This document shows positions 20,359 through 30,514 of a stretch of DNA of 64,000 nucleotides, piece by piece (position 1 is the first letter of the stretch; the number at the start of each line of letters is the position of its first letter). The stretch is from Neomesorhizobium sp963726065 (GTDB lineage Bacteria; Pseudomonadota; Alphaproteobacteria; Rhizobiales; Rhizobiaceae): the NCBI GenBank assembly GCA_963726065.1, contig CAVSAU010000012.1, positions 186,001 to 250,000 on the forward strand, in the 5' to 3' direction. The notes below the pieces were generated by a model. That model did no database searches, was not told where the DNA came from, and saw only the letters and a program-made list of their open reading frames with translations. A program made the translations under genes and the position numbers.

Positions 20359-20772
20359 CGGCCGCTTCCCTGTGGTTCATCCGCAAATGTTCCTGTCGAC
20401 GGCGTAGCGCAAGGATCAGGCCGGATTTTGACGAATTTCGGCGCGTGGAAGCCTTCAAGGGCGGGCGCGGCAGCCGTTGCCTGATTCCGTCGCTGCCTGG
20501 CAAATGTGTTGCCGGACGGTTCCACCGCCGCGCCCTCGTGAAACATAGCATCCTCGCATGCTTAACCCTCCCAAGAGTTGCTGGAGCCGTGCCAATGCGG
20601 GGCTCCATGGCCGTGCCCGCCAAGTCGTGGAAGATGGCGATGGGCGCCGCACCGCCACTGTTGCCGAATCAACTCACGCCGCCCAAGAACGCGCTTTGAC
20701 CGCCCGGAATGGCTTTGACGAAATCGTCTATTTCATCGAGAGTTGCCTGGGGGAGCGGGCGTTGGAGAGTTC
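20359..20772. other. Intergenic stretch, no gene recognised
   Basis: 414 bases between the divergent small membrane gene and the lipoprotein esterase; it should hold both promoters. A plus-strand frame (20558-20776) is open but has no ribosome-binding site and runs into the next gene. No RNA gene or repeat seen. Confidence 0.4.
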
Positions 20773-21993
20773 ATGACCGAGCGGTTCGCCGGCCTTTGTG
20801 TGCTGATCCTGACATTCGCGCTGGCCGCTTGCGCGGGACGCCCCGAAGGCGTGCTGGCGCCGGTCGCCGCGGAGAGCCTCTCGCCGCAGGCTTCCACGGT
20901 GTCGATGCTGGTCGCTACCAGCCGCAAACCGTCCGGCGATCAGGGTACACTCTTTACCGGCGAACGCAGCCCGCTGCTGTCGATGACCGACTTGGAGATC
21001 TCGATCCCACCGAACCGCGTTTCGGGCACCGTCGAATGGCCGAAGCGGCTCCCGGCCGATCCCGCGAAAGAATTTGCCGTGGTGCGGGCGCAGAACCTGC
21101 CGAGCGTCGCGGAAGCCCGCAAATGGCTCACCTTGCACAACCGCGATGGCCACGCGCTGGTTTTCGTTCACGGCTTCAACAACCGCTACGAGGATTCGGT
21201 TTTCCGCTTCGCGCAGATCGTTCGCGATTCCGGCGCCAATGTCGTGCCGATCCTGTTCACATGGCCGTCGCGCGCCAGCATCTTCGACTACAATTACGAC
21301 AGGGAAAGCACCAACTTCTCGCGTACCGCGCTGGAGCGGACACTGAAGGCGCTTGCGGACAATCCGCAGATCAAGGACGTGACCGTCATGGCCCATTCGA
21401 TGGGAACGTGGCTTGCCATGGAAGCGCTGCGGCAATTGGCGATACGCAACGGGCGCGTTCCAGCCAAGATCGACAATGTCATCCTCGCCTCTCCCGATCT
21501 CGACGTCGACGTCTTCGCCCGCCAGTGGTGGGAGTTGGGGGAACCGAAGCCGAAGATCACCATCTTCGTTTCGCAGGACGACCGCGCGTTGAAAGCCTCC
21601 CGGCTGATCTCCGGCGGCGTCGACCGGGTCGGCCAGATCGATCCCTCGGCCGAGCCGTACCGTACGCAGCTCGAAGAAGCGAAGATCAACGTGATAGACC
21701 TCACCAAGGTCAAGAGTGGCGACCGCCTGAACCATGGCAAGTTCGCCGAAAGCCCTGAGATCGTGCAACTGATCGGCCAACGACTGGTCAATGGCCAGGC
21801 GCTCACCGATTCCAATGTCACCCTCGGACAGGGCATCGGCCTGGTTGTCGCCGGCACCGTCGGCACGGTTGGCAAGGTCGCGGCGGACACGGTAACGGCG
21901 CCCATCACCGTGCTCGAAGGCCGGAACCCGCTGCCGGTGCAGAGAAGACCTGGGCAGCTCGCTACCATCCTGAGAGGCGATCCGACGGAGTAA
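20773..21993 (+). CDS. Lipoprotein alpha/beta hydrolase, DUF900 family
   Basis: 406-residue esterase/lipase-like protein. The start at 20773 has GGAGAG upstream. The N-terminus MTERFAGLCVLILTFALAAC is a lipoprotein signal with lipobox LAAC (Cys20). The alpha/beta fold shows FVHGFNN (about 133-139; oxyanion region) and the nucleophile elbow AHSMG (Ser209); a DLDVDVF segment may hold the acid. DUF900 proteins are putative outer-envelope esterases of unknown substrate. No operon partner; it is convergent with batD. Confidence 0.85.
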   Translation: MTERFAGLCVLILTFALAACAGRPEGVLAPVAAESLSPQASTVSMLVATSRKPSGDQGTLFTGERSPLLSMTDLEISIPPNRVSGTVEWPKRLPADPAKEFAVVRAQNLPSVAEARKWLTLHNRDGHALVFVHGFNNRYEDSVFRFAQIVRDSGANVVPILFTWPSRASIFDYNYDRESTNFSRTALERTLKALADNPQIKDVTVMAHSMGTWLAMEALRQLAIRNGRVPAKIDNVILASPDLDVDVFARQWWELGEPKPKITIFVSQDDRALKASRLISGGVDRVGQIDPSAEPYRTQLEEAKINVIDLTKVKSGDRLNHGKFAESPEIVQLIGQRLVNGQALTDSNVTLGQGIGLVVAGTVGTVGKVAADTVTAPITVLEGRNPLPVQRRPGQLATILRGDPTE

Positions 21994-22043
21994 CGTCGTC
22001 AAGTGAGTGCAAGGGCAATGCCTGCCGTGGCAGACAACCAAGC

Positions 22044-23342
22044 CTAGGACGGATTGAGCGCAGGCAGAGCCGGGACAGGCAAAGCCTCCTCCCCCGGACG
22101 CGATGCCCTGGCGTGGGAGATTCCCTCCAGCAATTTCCGGGGATCGAAAGGCGCTCTCCCGCCTCCGAACATGGCGCTTTCCAGCCTGCCGAATTCCGCC
22201 AGCGTTGCCTCGTCGCCATTGCGCTCTAGCCACGCCGATACCGGCACGACGCCCGACCGGCGCGACCAGGAATCCAGCGCCGAATAGATTTCTGGCAAGC
22301 GGCCCGACCGGCATGCATCTTGAAAGCGCTGGAAATAGGCGGCCTCGGATTGCTCATGCGCCAGATGCCGTGCGTGGCGCCAAGCGCTCAGGCGGGGCAG
22401 CATCCGCTTCACGAGCCAACCCAATACAGCAAGCGCGGCAATGGCAGCCACCCACGGCCAGTATTTCACCCAGGTCCTCCAGGCAGCCGGGGCGGGCTGC
22501 TCGGGCGCGGTGGGGGGTGCTATGGCGGGCTTGAACGCCGCGCTGTCGGCGACCGACACCGCAATTTCGGGTGCCTGTGCCAGCTGATGCTTTTGCGACG
22601 CGGGATCGTACCAATCGATTTCGACGGCCGGCAGCACGTAGCTGCCTGGTTTATCGAAGGCGTAGGTGACGCGGTCGATGCGCTGGCTGCTGCCCTCCTT
22701 GTCGGAGAGCACGGGATCATGCGGATAGATGTGGACGCCTTCAGGCGCTGGAAATTCCGGAACGGGGATCATCATCGCCTGCATGCCCTCGGCGGCGGCG
22801 GTAACGGTGCGGACCAGCGTGTCGCCGGTCTTGAGATCTTTGGGCTCGCGATCGATGATCTGGGTGAGCGTCAGCGCGGTCGCGGCCGCCACATTGCCCG
22901 CCGGCGCGTCCGGCACACCGGCAACGGTGAATTTCACCGGCGGCAGCGTCACCGATCCATTGCTCGCCTGCCCCGGAACCGCCGCATAGGTGAAGGTGAT
23001 CACCGCAGGCGGCAGCACATAGTCGCCGGGCATTTGCGGTGTCACGAAGTAAAGCCGGCGTATGCCCGAATAGCTATCGCTGCCGATGTTCTCGACCAGG
23101 TTCTCCGCCCGCACGTCGGGCAAAGTGACAATCGCGTTCGGAATATCAAGGTTCGGGAACTGCGGCGACGACATGAAGAAATTCGGCACCAGGACATCGA
23201 CCTGAACCTGAACCTGCTGGCCGGCAACGATGGGGGGCGCTGTCAGTACATCGACCCGCACAACAGGCTCCGCCGCAAACAGCGGCGTGGCGGACGCGAA
23301 AGCGCAAAACAGGACGGCGAGGCAGCGGGCGAAGGCGTTCAT
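22044..23342 (-). CDS. batD: BatD (oxygen-tolerance) family protein
   Basis: 432-residue membrane-anchored periplasmic protein, last gene of the moxR-bat operon. Signal peptide to about residue 23 (PLFAAEP), then beta-rich domains (VRVDVLTAPPIVAGQQVQV, TPQMPGDYVLPPAVITF), a membrane helix at about 291-313 (WPWVAAIAALAVLGWLV) and a cytoplasmic tail with a conserved YSALDSW. It overlaps batB by four bases (ATGA). Intact, unlike the genes above it. BatD was named from Bacteroides aerotolerance genes; its biochemical role is not established. Confidence 0.88.
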   Translation of the reverse strand: MNAFARCLAVLFCAFASATPLFAAEPVVRVDVLTAPPIVAGQQVQVQVDVLVPNFFMSSPQFPNLDIPNAIVTLPDVRAENLVENIGSDSYSGIRRLYFVTPQMPGDYVLPPAVITFTYAAVPGQASNGSVTLPPVKFTVAGVPDAPAGNVAAATALTLTQIIDREPKDLKTGDTLVRTVTAAAEGMQAMMIPVPEFPAPEGVHIYPHDPVLSDKEGSSQRIDRVTYAFDKPGSYVLPAVEIDWYDPASQKHQLAQAPEIAVSVADSAAFKPAIAPPTAPEQPAPAAWRTWVKYWPWVAAIAALAVLGWLVKRMLPRLSAWRHARHLAHEQSEAAYFQRFQDACRSGRLPEIYSALDSWSRRSGVVPVSAWLERNGDEATLAEFGRLESAMFGGGRAPFDPRKLLEGISHARASRPGEEALPVPALPALNPS

Positions 23343-24934
23343 CGTTTCGCTCCTGCCGCTGCCTCCAGGGCGAACCTGCGGGCAAGAAGATCGGTCGGCG
23401 TGACCTGGATGTTGCGCATCCACATGTCGGCCGTCTGCTGCGCCAGCGTCGACCTCGCCCGCCTTGCCCTTCTTGCCCTTGTCGTCGAACTGGATCTGGT
23501 CAGGTTTGAGGTTGGGCGTCCTGCTTCCTGCTCGTCCTCTTCGTCCTTCCTGTCGGCGATCAGCTTTTCGGCAATGGCCAGGTTCGCCTTGGCCTCGGGC
23601 CAGTCGGGCCGCAGCTTGAGCGCTTCGCTCGTAGGCGGCCACCGCTTCGTCGAGCTTGTCGAGATGCACAGCGCGTTGCCCTGGTTGTAGTAGCTTTCGG
23701 CCGTATCGACTTGCGCGAAGGCGTCGATCGCCTCGGCGAACCTGCCGGCCCGATAGAAGGCGACGCCGCGCCACATGCGGGTCGGCGAAATGTGCCGCGG
23801 CGCCCGCATAGTCGCCCTTGTCGAAGGCAAGCCGTCCCTGCTGGTCGGGAGTCAGCCACATGCTCGGCGAAATCGAACCCGGCCGCGTCGGCGCGGCCGG
23901 CGTGCTGCAAGGGTCGCCGCGACAAGCGCCGCGCAAGCCCATTGCACCGTCCAGCCGCGGCGGAACCAGAAGGCGCCGAGCAAGAGCGATCGGGAATGGT
24001 GAGCCACCAGCCGACATCGCGCCAGCGCGTTTGACCTTCGGCGAGCTTCTGCCTGCAAATGGGTCTGGATGCGCTCGGCGATCCAATCGACGTCGCTGTC
24101 GTCCGGGCGTGACGGTGGCGACGCGCACGCCGGACTCGCGCCTGCAGCGCCTGCAGCTGCGTCGACGTCGAGCTTCGCGATGACGCGACCGCCGCGGCAT
24201 CGGTCAGGAACTCGCCTTCGCCGGTCTTGACCGGTCCGCCCTCGGCGGTGCCGACGCCAAGCACCATGATTTCATTGTCGCCCGCATAATCGCTTAAAGG
24301 CGTCGGATCGCCGCCGGCTCGACGCCGTCGGTCAGGAACAGGATCGTGCCCGGCACCTCTTCGTTGGCCAGCGCCGCTTCGGCCGCCTGCAGCGCCTTGG
24401 CCGTGTCCTTGCCGGGCACCGGCATGATCACGTGTCTGCAGCGACATTGACATAGGTCTTTACGAGAGCGGCATCGTCGGTCAGCGGCAGCACCATGTGG
24501 GCGGAGCCGGCATAGGCGAAGACGGCGGTGCGCGCGCCGTGCCGCAGCTTCAGGAGGTCCTGGACCTTGAGCTTCGACCCGTCTCCAGCCGCGACGGGCG
24601 TGATGTCGATGGCGTCCATCGTCTGCGACAGGTCGATCGCGATGGACCAGCGGCGCCGTGTCCTCGACAAAGGGCGGGCTGCTCGCGCTGCCAGGTCGGG
24701 CCCGCCATTGCGATGGCGCCGAGCGCGATCAGAACGGCGATGTAGGTGGACCGGCCGCAGCCGCTCGCTGCTTCGCCGCTCGATGAGCAGATGGTCGAGC
24801 AGGTGCGGGCGCGATGATGCCGCGCCAGCGCGCGCGCACGTCGGTTTGGCGCGACACGAGCAGAACCAGCGCGACAGCAGCCAGACAGGGCCAGAAGCCA
24901 CCATGGGCGCAGGAAGTGGAAATCGCGCGATCAT
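23339..24934 (-). CDS. BatB/BatC-like VWA protein with TPR region, heavily frameshifted
   Basis: Starts ATGATCGCG at 24934, overlapping batA by four bases; one base later the frame should become DFHFLRPWWLLAL. A VWA domain is recognisable across frames: SIAIDLSQTMDAIDITP (MIDAS DxSxS-like), VFAYAGSAHMVLPLTDD, FLTDGVEP, MVLGVGTAEGG. Then come membrane helices (WWLTIPIALLLGAFWF) and a TPR-like part (AFDKGDYAGAAAHF, YYNQGNA, KLDEAVAAYE). The C-terminus PTDLLARRFALEAAAGAKR is clean. At least five shifts are needed to join these. VWA/TPR fusion is usual for BatB-BatC proteins of proteobacteria. Confidence 0.75.
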
Positions 24935-25955
24935 GGCCTCGCCCCGCCGCAATGCCGGGTCGGCGCGCGCCGCACGGCCCAACAGCCACATGAGCAGCAG
25001 GTGATAGGCGATCAGCAACAGCAGCGCCGCGCCCAGCGGGATAGTGGAACAGCTCGATGCGCGGCCGCCAGGACAGCGTCTTCTGGTTGGCTGGCGTGAT
25101 GCTGTCGAGCGTGGCGTAGATCTCGGCCAGCTGGCTCTGGTCCTGGCCGAAGAAATAGCGCCCGCCGGTCGCCGACGCGATCTTCTGCAGCGACGCCGAC
25201 GTCGAGCTTGTCCTCGCCCTCGGCATCGGGATCGCCGATGCCGACCGTATGGACGACGATGCTGTTCTGGCTTGGCGATGTCGGCGGCCTTGTCCGGCGG
25301 CATCTTGCTCGCCGTGTCGTTGCCGTCGGTCAGCACGACCAGCACCTTTTCCGGCGCCTTGCTGTCGGCGAACATCTTGATGGCGAGGCCGATGGCGTCG
25401 CCCAGCGCGGTGCGCGGTCCCGCCATGCCGGGCAAGCGCGTCGGCGATCATGGTCTGGACCGTGAGGTGGTCCAGCGTGAAGGGCACGAGCGGATAGGGC
25501 GCATCGCCAAAGGCGATCAGGCCGATACGGTCGCCTGTGCCGCGCGCTTGACGAAATCGCGACCACCTGTGCGCACGGCGTCGACGCGGGCCTCGCTGCT
25601 GGCCGGCGGGATCGCGAAAGTCGCGCGTGTCCATCGATTGCGAGAGGTCGAGCGCCAGCATCAGGTCGCGCTGCGGCTCGGTCTTCTCGATCGGCGGCTC
25701 GACAAATTGCGGCCGCGCCAGCGCCAGCACGATCGAGCAGCCCAGCAAAGCGGCGCAAGCAGCCTTCTGCACCCAGTTCGTTGCGCGGCACGACCGAGCC
25801 CTGCGTCGGCGACACGCCGGCGGCCTCGCGCGACCTCGTCGAAGAACGGCAGCCGAACGGACGCGCGTTTCCTCGCGATAGGCCGGCACCAGCCACCAGA
25901 CGAGCAGTGGCAGCGGCAGCAGCGCAAGCAGCCAGGGATATTCAAGCTGATACAC
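24931..25955 (-). CDS. BatA-like VWA membrane protein, heavily frameshifted
   Basis: Starts GTG at 25955 (MYQLEYPWLLALLPLPLLVWWLVP when read with fMet), overlapping the DUF4381 gene by 14 bases. Recognisable parts in different frames: SIVLALARPQFVEPP, the VWA MIDAS start LMLALDLSQSMDTRDF, RIGLIAFGDAPYPLVPFT, TALGDAIGLAIKMF and VLVVLTDGNDTASKMPP, then the C-terminal membrane helix (ALLLLIAYHLLLMWLLGRAA). Shifts near 25865, 25780, 25555, 25440, 25270 and 25030 break it. BatA proteins are thought to act with MoxR ATPases as metal-binding VWA partners in envelope maturation. Confidence 0.78.
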
Positions 25956-26475
25956 GATGGCCCTCGATCCAGCGGCGCGCCGCAGCTGCGAACATGCGCG
26001 CATCGTCCTCGCTGACGCTGCGCGGGTTTGCGGTCGAACGATATTCGCAGATCGTCGAGCAGCCGTGCCGCCGGTGTCCGGAAACGACCGGTCGCCACCG
26101 TGCTGGCGCAGGAAGGCCAGCCCATTCCGCACCGCTGAGCGAGGCCACGGCATCGCGCGGCCAGGCGGCGAGAGCCACGCGCTTGAGCAGTTCGGGCATG
26201 GCTTCGAGCGCTTGCGCACGCCCGATCTTGTCCGCCAGATTCCGCTCTCGATGCGCGTCAATTCGGCAAGCGCCTCGCGGCGATAGCGGTTGGCGATGCG
26301 CCGTCGGCGCCAGCGCCACAAGGCAACAGATCAGCAATGCGGCGGCAACCAGGGCGAGCATCACCCAGCCCCAGGTCTGCGGCATCCACGAGACGGGCGG
26401 CGGCAACGCGATGTCGGCCAGGTGCTGCAGCGCCAGTCTGGTAAGTGGATCCTGCTGGGGTTGCGCCGGTTCCAT
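25942..26475 (-). CDS. DUF4381 membrane protein of the Bat operon, frameshifted
   Basis: The start MEPAQPQQDPLTRLALQHLADI lies 2 bases after the DUF58 stop; one membrane helix follows (WVMLALVAAALLICCLVAL, about 37-55). DUF4381 proteins sit between DUF58 and BatA genes in many proteobacterial MoxR operons. The middle is out of frame in places (RREALAEL-type sequence is in another frame near 26290; the AEWLAFLR-like part near 26130), and the C-terminus EDDARMFAAAARRWIEGHRVSA stops at 25942. Function unknown beyond operon context. Confidence 0.72.
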   Translation of the reverse strand: MEPAQPQQDPLTRLALQHLADIALPPPVSWMPQTWGWVMLALVAAALLICCLVALAPTAHRQPLSPRGACRIDAHRERNLADKIGRAQALEAMPELLKRVALAAWPRDAVASLSGAEWAGLPAPARWRPVVSGHRRHGCSTICEYRSTANPRSVSEDDARMFAAAARRWIEGHRVSA

Positions 26476-26477
26476 GG

Positions 26478-27492
26478 TCAGCGCCTTCTCTGCCGCCAGG
26501 CAAGCTGTCCGAGCAGTTCGGCGCAGCTGCGGCGCGATCTCCTCGGCGGCGGAGACCGGCAGCATCGGCAGGCCGAGTTCCTGCTGCCAGGCCAGCAGTT
26601 CGTCGCCCGCGCTTTCGGGCGAAATCGGCGACGCCGCTCCTGACTTTGCCGTGCCCGAGAGGCAGCTCCGCCTGCATGCCGCCGCCGCTGACGACGATGT
26701 CGCCGGTCTGCGGCAGGTCGATCAGGAACGGATCGTAGACCAGCACCGCCATGCACATCGTTGCTGATCGTCAGCCGCAGCAGCAGGTCGCGGGTGCGCG
26801 GGCCATGGCCCTCGAAATCGCTGATCACGACCACCAGATGATCGTGGCGCGCCACATTGGCGACTGCCTCGAGCACCAGGTCGAGCTGGCCCGAGCCGCG
26901 ATGATCGGACAAGTCCGCCCTGAGTTCCGCATTCTGCCGGGCGATCGCCGCCGGCGAGTTCGATCACCGCGTCGCGGCTGCGATGCGGCCGCAGCTCGTC
27001 GATGCGCGGTATCGTTGAAGACGAAGCCGCCGACGCGGTCGCCGAGGTTCATCACCCGCCAGGCGCAGAGCGCCGCGGCCTCGGCGGCCGACACCGATTT
27101 CATCGATCGAGGCGGCTGCCGAAGAACATGTTCATGCGCTGGTCGACGACGATCAGCGCCGGCCGGTCCTTCTCCTCGTCGTAGACCCGGACGAAGGGCT
27201 TGCCGGTGCGCGCAGTCACGCGCCAGTCGATGGTGCGGATGTCGTCGCCGGGCAGATAATCGCGCAGTTCCTCGAAGGAAAGGCCACGCCCGCGCATGTC
27301 GCGAGGCGTGGCGGCCGGCGAGCAGGCGATTGACCGGCTGTTTCCGCAGGAAGTTGAAGTCGCGCGCCGCCGCCTCCAGCGCCACCAGCTCTTCGACAGT
27401 CACATAGACGCCCCTGGCCGGCTCTGGCGATGCGCTGGCGCGGCCTGACGAGTGCCCTTCGACCGTCCCAGCGCTGACAAGGAGAAGCCCAT
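26478..27492 (-). CDS. DUF58 family protein of the MoxR operon, frameshifted
   Basis: DUF58 proteins carry a degenerate VWA fold and accompany MoxR ATPases. The start at 27492 has GCGGAGG six bases upstream. Family landmarks, read across frames: VTVEELVALEAAARDFNFL, NRLLAGRHAS, RGRGLSFEELRDYLPGDDIRTIDWRVTARTGKPFVRVY split over two frames, ALIVVDQRMNMFFGS, AAALCAWRVMNLGDRVGGFVF, HLVVVISDFEGHG. The C-terminus is LGQLAWRQRRR. Shifts lie near 27410, 27300, 27110, 27015, 26955 and 26755. It follows moxR by 12 bases. Confidence 0.8.
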
Positions 27493-27504
27493 GGATGCCT
27501 CCGC

Positions 27505-28485
27505 TCAGGCGACTGCCACAAGTTCGACGATGCGGTCGATCACCTTATCGGCGGTGACGCCTGCGGCATGCGCCTCGTAGGACAGGATCAGGCGGTGGCG
27601 GAAAACGTCATGCACGATCGCCTTGACGTCGTCCGGGCGTGACGTAGTCGCGACCCTTGAGCCAGGCATAGGAGCGCGAAACCTTGTCGAGCCCGATCGA
27701 GCCGCGCGGACTGACGCCCACCTGGATCCAGCTTGCGAGATCCTTGTCGAGCTTGGCCGGCTCGCGCGTCGCGAAGACCAGCGCGACGATGTAGTTCTCG
27801 ACCGGCTCGGAGACCGTGATCGCGCCGATCTCGCTTGCGCGCGTCGAACACCGATTTCTGGTCGAGCTTTCGGTGCTTGCTCGCCGGCCGTTTTGCCGCT
27901 GCTGTTCTCCTCGCCGCGCACCAGCCGCATGATCTCGGCTTCCGACCTCGCGTCGGGATAGCCGACCTGCGACATGCATCAGGAAGCGGTCGAGCTGCGC
28001 TTCGGGCAGCGGATAGGTTCCCTCCTGCTCGATCGGGTTCTGCGTCGCCATGACGAGGAACAGATTCGGGCAGCGGATGGCTGTCGCCGCCGACCGTCAC
28101 CTGGCGTTCCTCCATCGCCTCGAGCAGAGCCGACTGCACTTTTGCGGGTGCGCGGTTGATCTCGTCGGCAAGGACGAGATTGGCAAAGACCGGCCCCTGC
28201 TGGAACTTGAATTCGCCCTTGCCGCCTTCGGTGAAATAGACTTCCGAGCCTGTGATATCGGACGGCAGCAGGTCCGGCGTGAACTGGATGCGCGAGAGCT
28301 TGGCGTCGAGATTCTTCGCCAGGCTCTTGATCGCACGCGTCTTGGCCAGCCCGGGCAAGCCCTCGACCAGCAGGTGCCCGTCGCTCGAGCAGGCCCAGCA
28401 GCAACCGTTCGACCATGGCGTCCTGGCCGATGATCGATTGGCCGATGCGTTTGCCGAGGTCCAGAATATCGTCGCGTGCGGTCAT
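27505..28485 (-). CDS. MoxR-family AAA+ ATPase, frameshifted
   Basis: First gene of the six-gene Bat operon; a AAA+ chaperone-like ATPase working with VWA proteins. The N-terminus MTARDDILDLGKRIGQSIIGQD is followed by a shift near 28383 that hides part of the Walker A (LVEGLPGLAKT, read partly as LPGLAKT). Walker B is LVLADEINRAPAKVQSALLEAMEE, then MATQNPIEQEGTYPLPEAQLDRF (sensor 1 and arginine-finger region), VSPRGSIGL and the end VIDRIVELVAVA. Shifts near 28383, 28070, 27967, 27835 and 27640. The family and the order moxR-DUF58-DUF4381-VWA-VWA-BatD are unmistakable despite the breaks. Confidence 0.85.
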
Positions 28486-28597
28486 GTTTGCGTCGCTCCG
28501 AGTTCACCAGGACGAAAGACCGTTAAGGGCGCGCCACCTGGAAGATGGCGCGTTTTGTGGGATGCGGATGCATCGCATCGAGCAACAGCAACGCCTG

Positions 28598-30160
28598 TTA
28601 CTGTATCGACTTCTCCAGGGATTCCACCATCTGGTCGATGCTGAAGCTCGCCGGCCGCTGGCTCGGCGGATAGTCCTTGAAGGTTTGAAGGAACGGGGCC
28701 ACCCGCCAGACGCCATACTGGATCAGGTAGGCGTTCTGCGCCAACCAGTCATAATACTGATCCGAAACGACGTCCGCCCGCTCGTAGGGATCCATGCGCA
28801 GGTTGAACACCTTGGGCGCACGCAGCGTCGTGAACGGATTGGACCAGACAGGGAAGCCGCCCGGCTCGCGCTGCTCTGAGAACACGATCTTCCAATTGTT
28901 GTAGCGGTAGGAGACGAGCGCTCCGTCATCGTTGAAGTAGTAGAAGTCTTGGCGTGCCGACTTCGGCTGCTCGCCGGTCAGGTATGGCAACTGGTTGTAG
29001 CCGTCGAGATGAACCTTGAAATCCGCATCGCCCAGCTTGGTGCCCTTCAGCAAGCGGTCCTTGATGTCCTTGTCGCCGGCGGCTGCGACGAGCGTCGGGA
29101 ACCAGTCGAGGCCGGAAATCATCTCGTTGGATACTTCACCGGCCTTGATGTGGCCGGGCCAGCGGACCAAAGCCGGTACGCGGAAGGCGCCTTCCCAGTT
29201 CGTATCCTTCTCGCTGCGGAACGGCGTCGTCGCGGCATCCGGCCAAGACCATTGATTGGGGCCGTTGTCGGTTGTGTAGACCACGATGGTGTTGTCGGCG
29301 ATGTTCAGGTCGTCGAGCGCCTTCAGGAGCTTGCCGACGTCGCCGTCGTGCTCGACCATGCCATCGGCATATTCGTTGCCCGGCATGCCGCTCTGTCCCT
29401 GCATGGACTCGCGCACATGAGTGAATGCATGCATGCGCGTCGTGTTCATCCAGGTGAAGAACGGCTTGCCCTCCTTCGCCTGCTTCTCGATGAAGGCAAT
29501 CGCCGCGGCGGTGGTCTCGTCGTCAACGGTCTCCATCCGCTTTCTGTTCAGTGGACCGGTATCCTCGATCTTGCCGTCGGCGAAACTGTGCAGCACGCCG
29601 CGAGGCGAGTTGCTCTTGACGAATTCCGCGTCATCCTTGGGATAATAGGGCCTTTCCGGCTCCTCCTCCGCGTTGAGGTGGTAGAGGTTTCCGAAGAACT
29701 CGTCGAAGCCGTGATTGGTGGGCAGAAATTCGTCCCGATCGCCCAGGTGGTTCTTGCCGAATTGTCCAGTCGCATAGCCGAGCGGCTTCAGAGCTTGGGC
29801 AATGGTCGCGTCTCGCGCCTGCAGGCCGACTGTCGCGCCCGGAATGCCAACTTTGCACAGGCCAGTGCGGAGGCACACCTGCCCGGTAATAAATGTCGAG
29901 CGCCCGGCGGTGCAGCTGTTCTCGGCATAATAATCCGTGAACATCATACCTTCCTTGGCGATCCGGTCGATGTTGGGTGTCTTGTAGCCCATCACACCGA
30001 ATGAATAGGCAGATATGTTGGTCTGGCCGACATCGTCACCGAAGATGACGAGGATGTTGGGTTTCTGCGCCTCCTGGGCGTTGGCGGACGAAACCGCCCC
30101 AATGGCCAGGCAACTGGCCGCCGCGACCATCATTGCCTTCAAAATGCTTGTCTTCCGCAT
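28598..30160 (-). CDS. Secreted arylsulfatase-like enzyme
   Basis: Type I sulfatase fold (alkaline phosphatase superfamily), 520 residues. I chose Met at 30160 because AGGAG lies seven bases upstream; the ATG at 30166 is too close to that site. Signal peptide ends SSANA|QEA. Metal ligands are in NILVIFGDDVG; the activation motif is SCTAGRST (Cys83 in this start), which departs from the canonical C-x-P-x-R; YTTDNGPN supplies another metal ligand pair, and NHLGDRDEFLPTNHGFDEFFG is typical. The Cys must be converted to formylglycine for activity; no maturation enzyme gene is nearby. Divergent from the HAD phosphatase. Intact. The substrate is not known. Confidence 0.9.
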   Translation of the reverse strand: MRKTSILKAMMVAAASCLAIGAVSSANAQEAQKPNILVIFGDDVGQTNISAYSFGVMGYKTPNIDRIAKEGMMFTDYYAENSCTAGRSTFITGQVCLRTGLCKVGIPGATVGLQARDATIAQALKPLGYATGQFGKNHLGDRDEFLPTNHGFDEFFGNLYHLNAEEEPERPYYPKDDAEFVKSNSPRGVLHSFADGKIEDTGPLNRKRMETVDDETTAAAIAFIEKQAKEGKPFFTWMNTTRMHAFTHVRESMQGQSGMPGNEYADGMVEHDGDVGKLLKALDDLNIADNTIVVYTTDNGPNQWSWPDAATTPFRSEKDTNWEGAFRVPALVRWPGHIKAGEVSNEMISGLDWFPTLVAAAGDKDIKDRLLKGTKLGDADFKVHLDGYNQLPYLTGEQPKSARQDFYYFNDDGALVSYRYNNWKIVFSEQREPGGFPVWSNPFTTLRAPKVFNLRMDPYERADVVSDQYYDWLAQNAYLIQYGVWRVAPFLQTFKDYPPSQRPASFSIDQMVESLEKSIQ

Positions 30161-30166
30161 AGTCAT

Positions 30167-30505
30167 GCTCCTGAGCGAAATCAGTTGGAATGAACCAGAG
30201 CTTTCAAGACAGGGTATCCGACCAAAAATGCTGGCGGACGTCGTGCCGGACCTCCTTTCGGCTATGTCACCTTATGACCGCAATTCATGCAAGGGAAGGC
30301 AGAAGGTTTGCAGAAATTGGCACATCGAAAGATATTTAGGCGGCCAGCCGAACATCATAAAAACAAACGATAATATGGTCGCGGCGACAACGGCTGTTTG
30401 AATTTGTATCAATACTGACTGATATGACGGCATCGACTTTTCTGTTTTGCTCTGGTTGCCCGGAGAAAACACCTGTAGCATCCGGAATGAGCAGTTCAGC
30501 CGGGC
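30167..30505. promoter_or_regulatory. Divergent promoter region, sulfatase / HAD phosphatase
   Basis: 339 bases, more AT-rich than its flanks, between two divergent starts, so it must carry both promoters. No clear -24/-12 box, PHO box or long palindrome was found by eye. No gene seen. Confidence 0.4.
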
Positions 30506-30514
30506 GTGACTTCC

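Noticed and set aside
20558..20776. Plus-strand open frame of 72 codons before the lipoprotein esterase
   Set aside because: No ribosome-binding site, no motif, and it ends inside the esterase start region.
22320..23690. Plus-strand open frame of 456 codons
   Set aside because: Antisense to batD and batB; the minus-strand frame has a signal peptide and BatD features.
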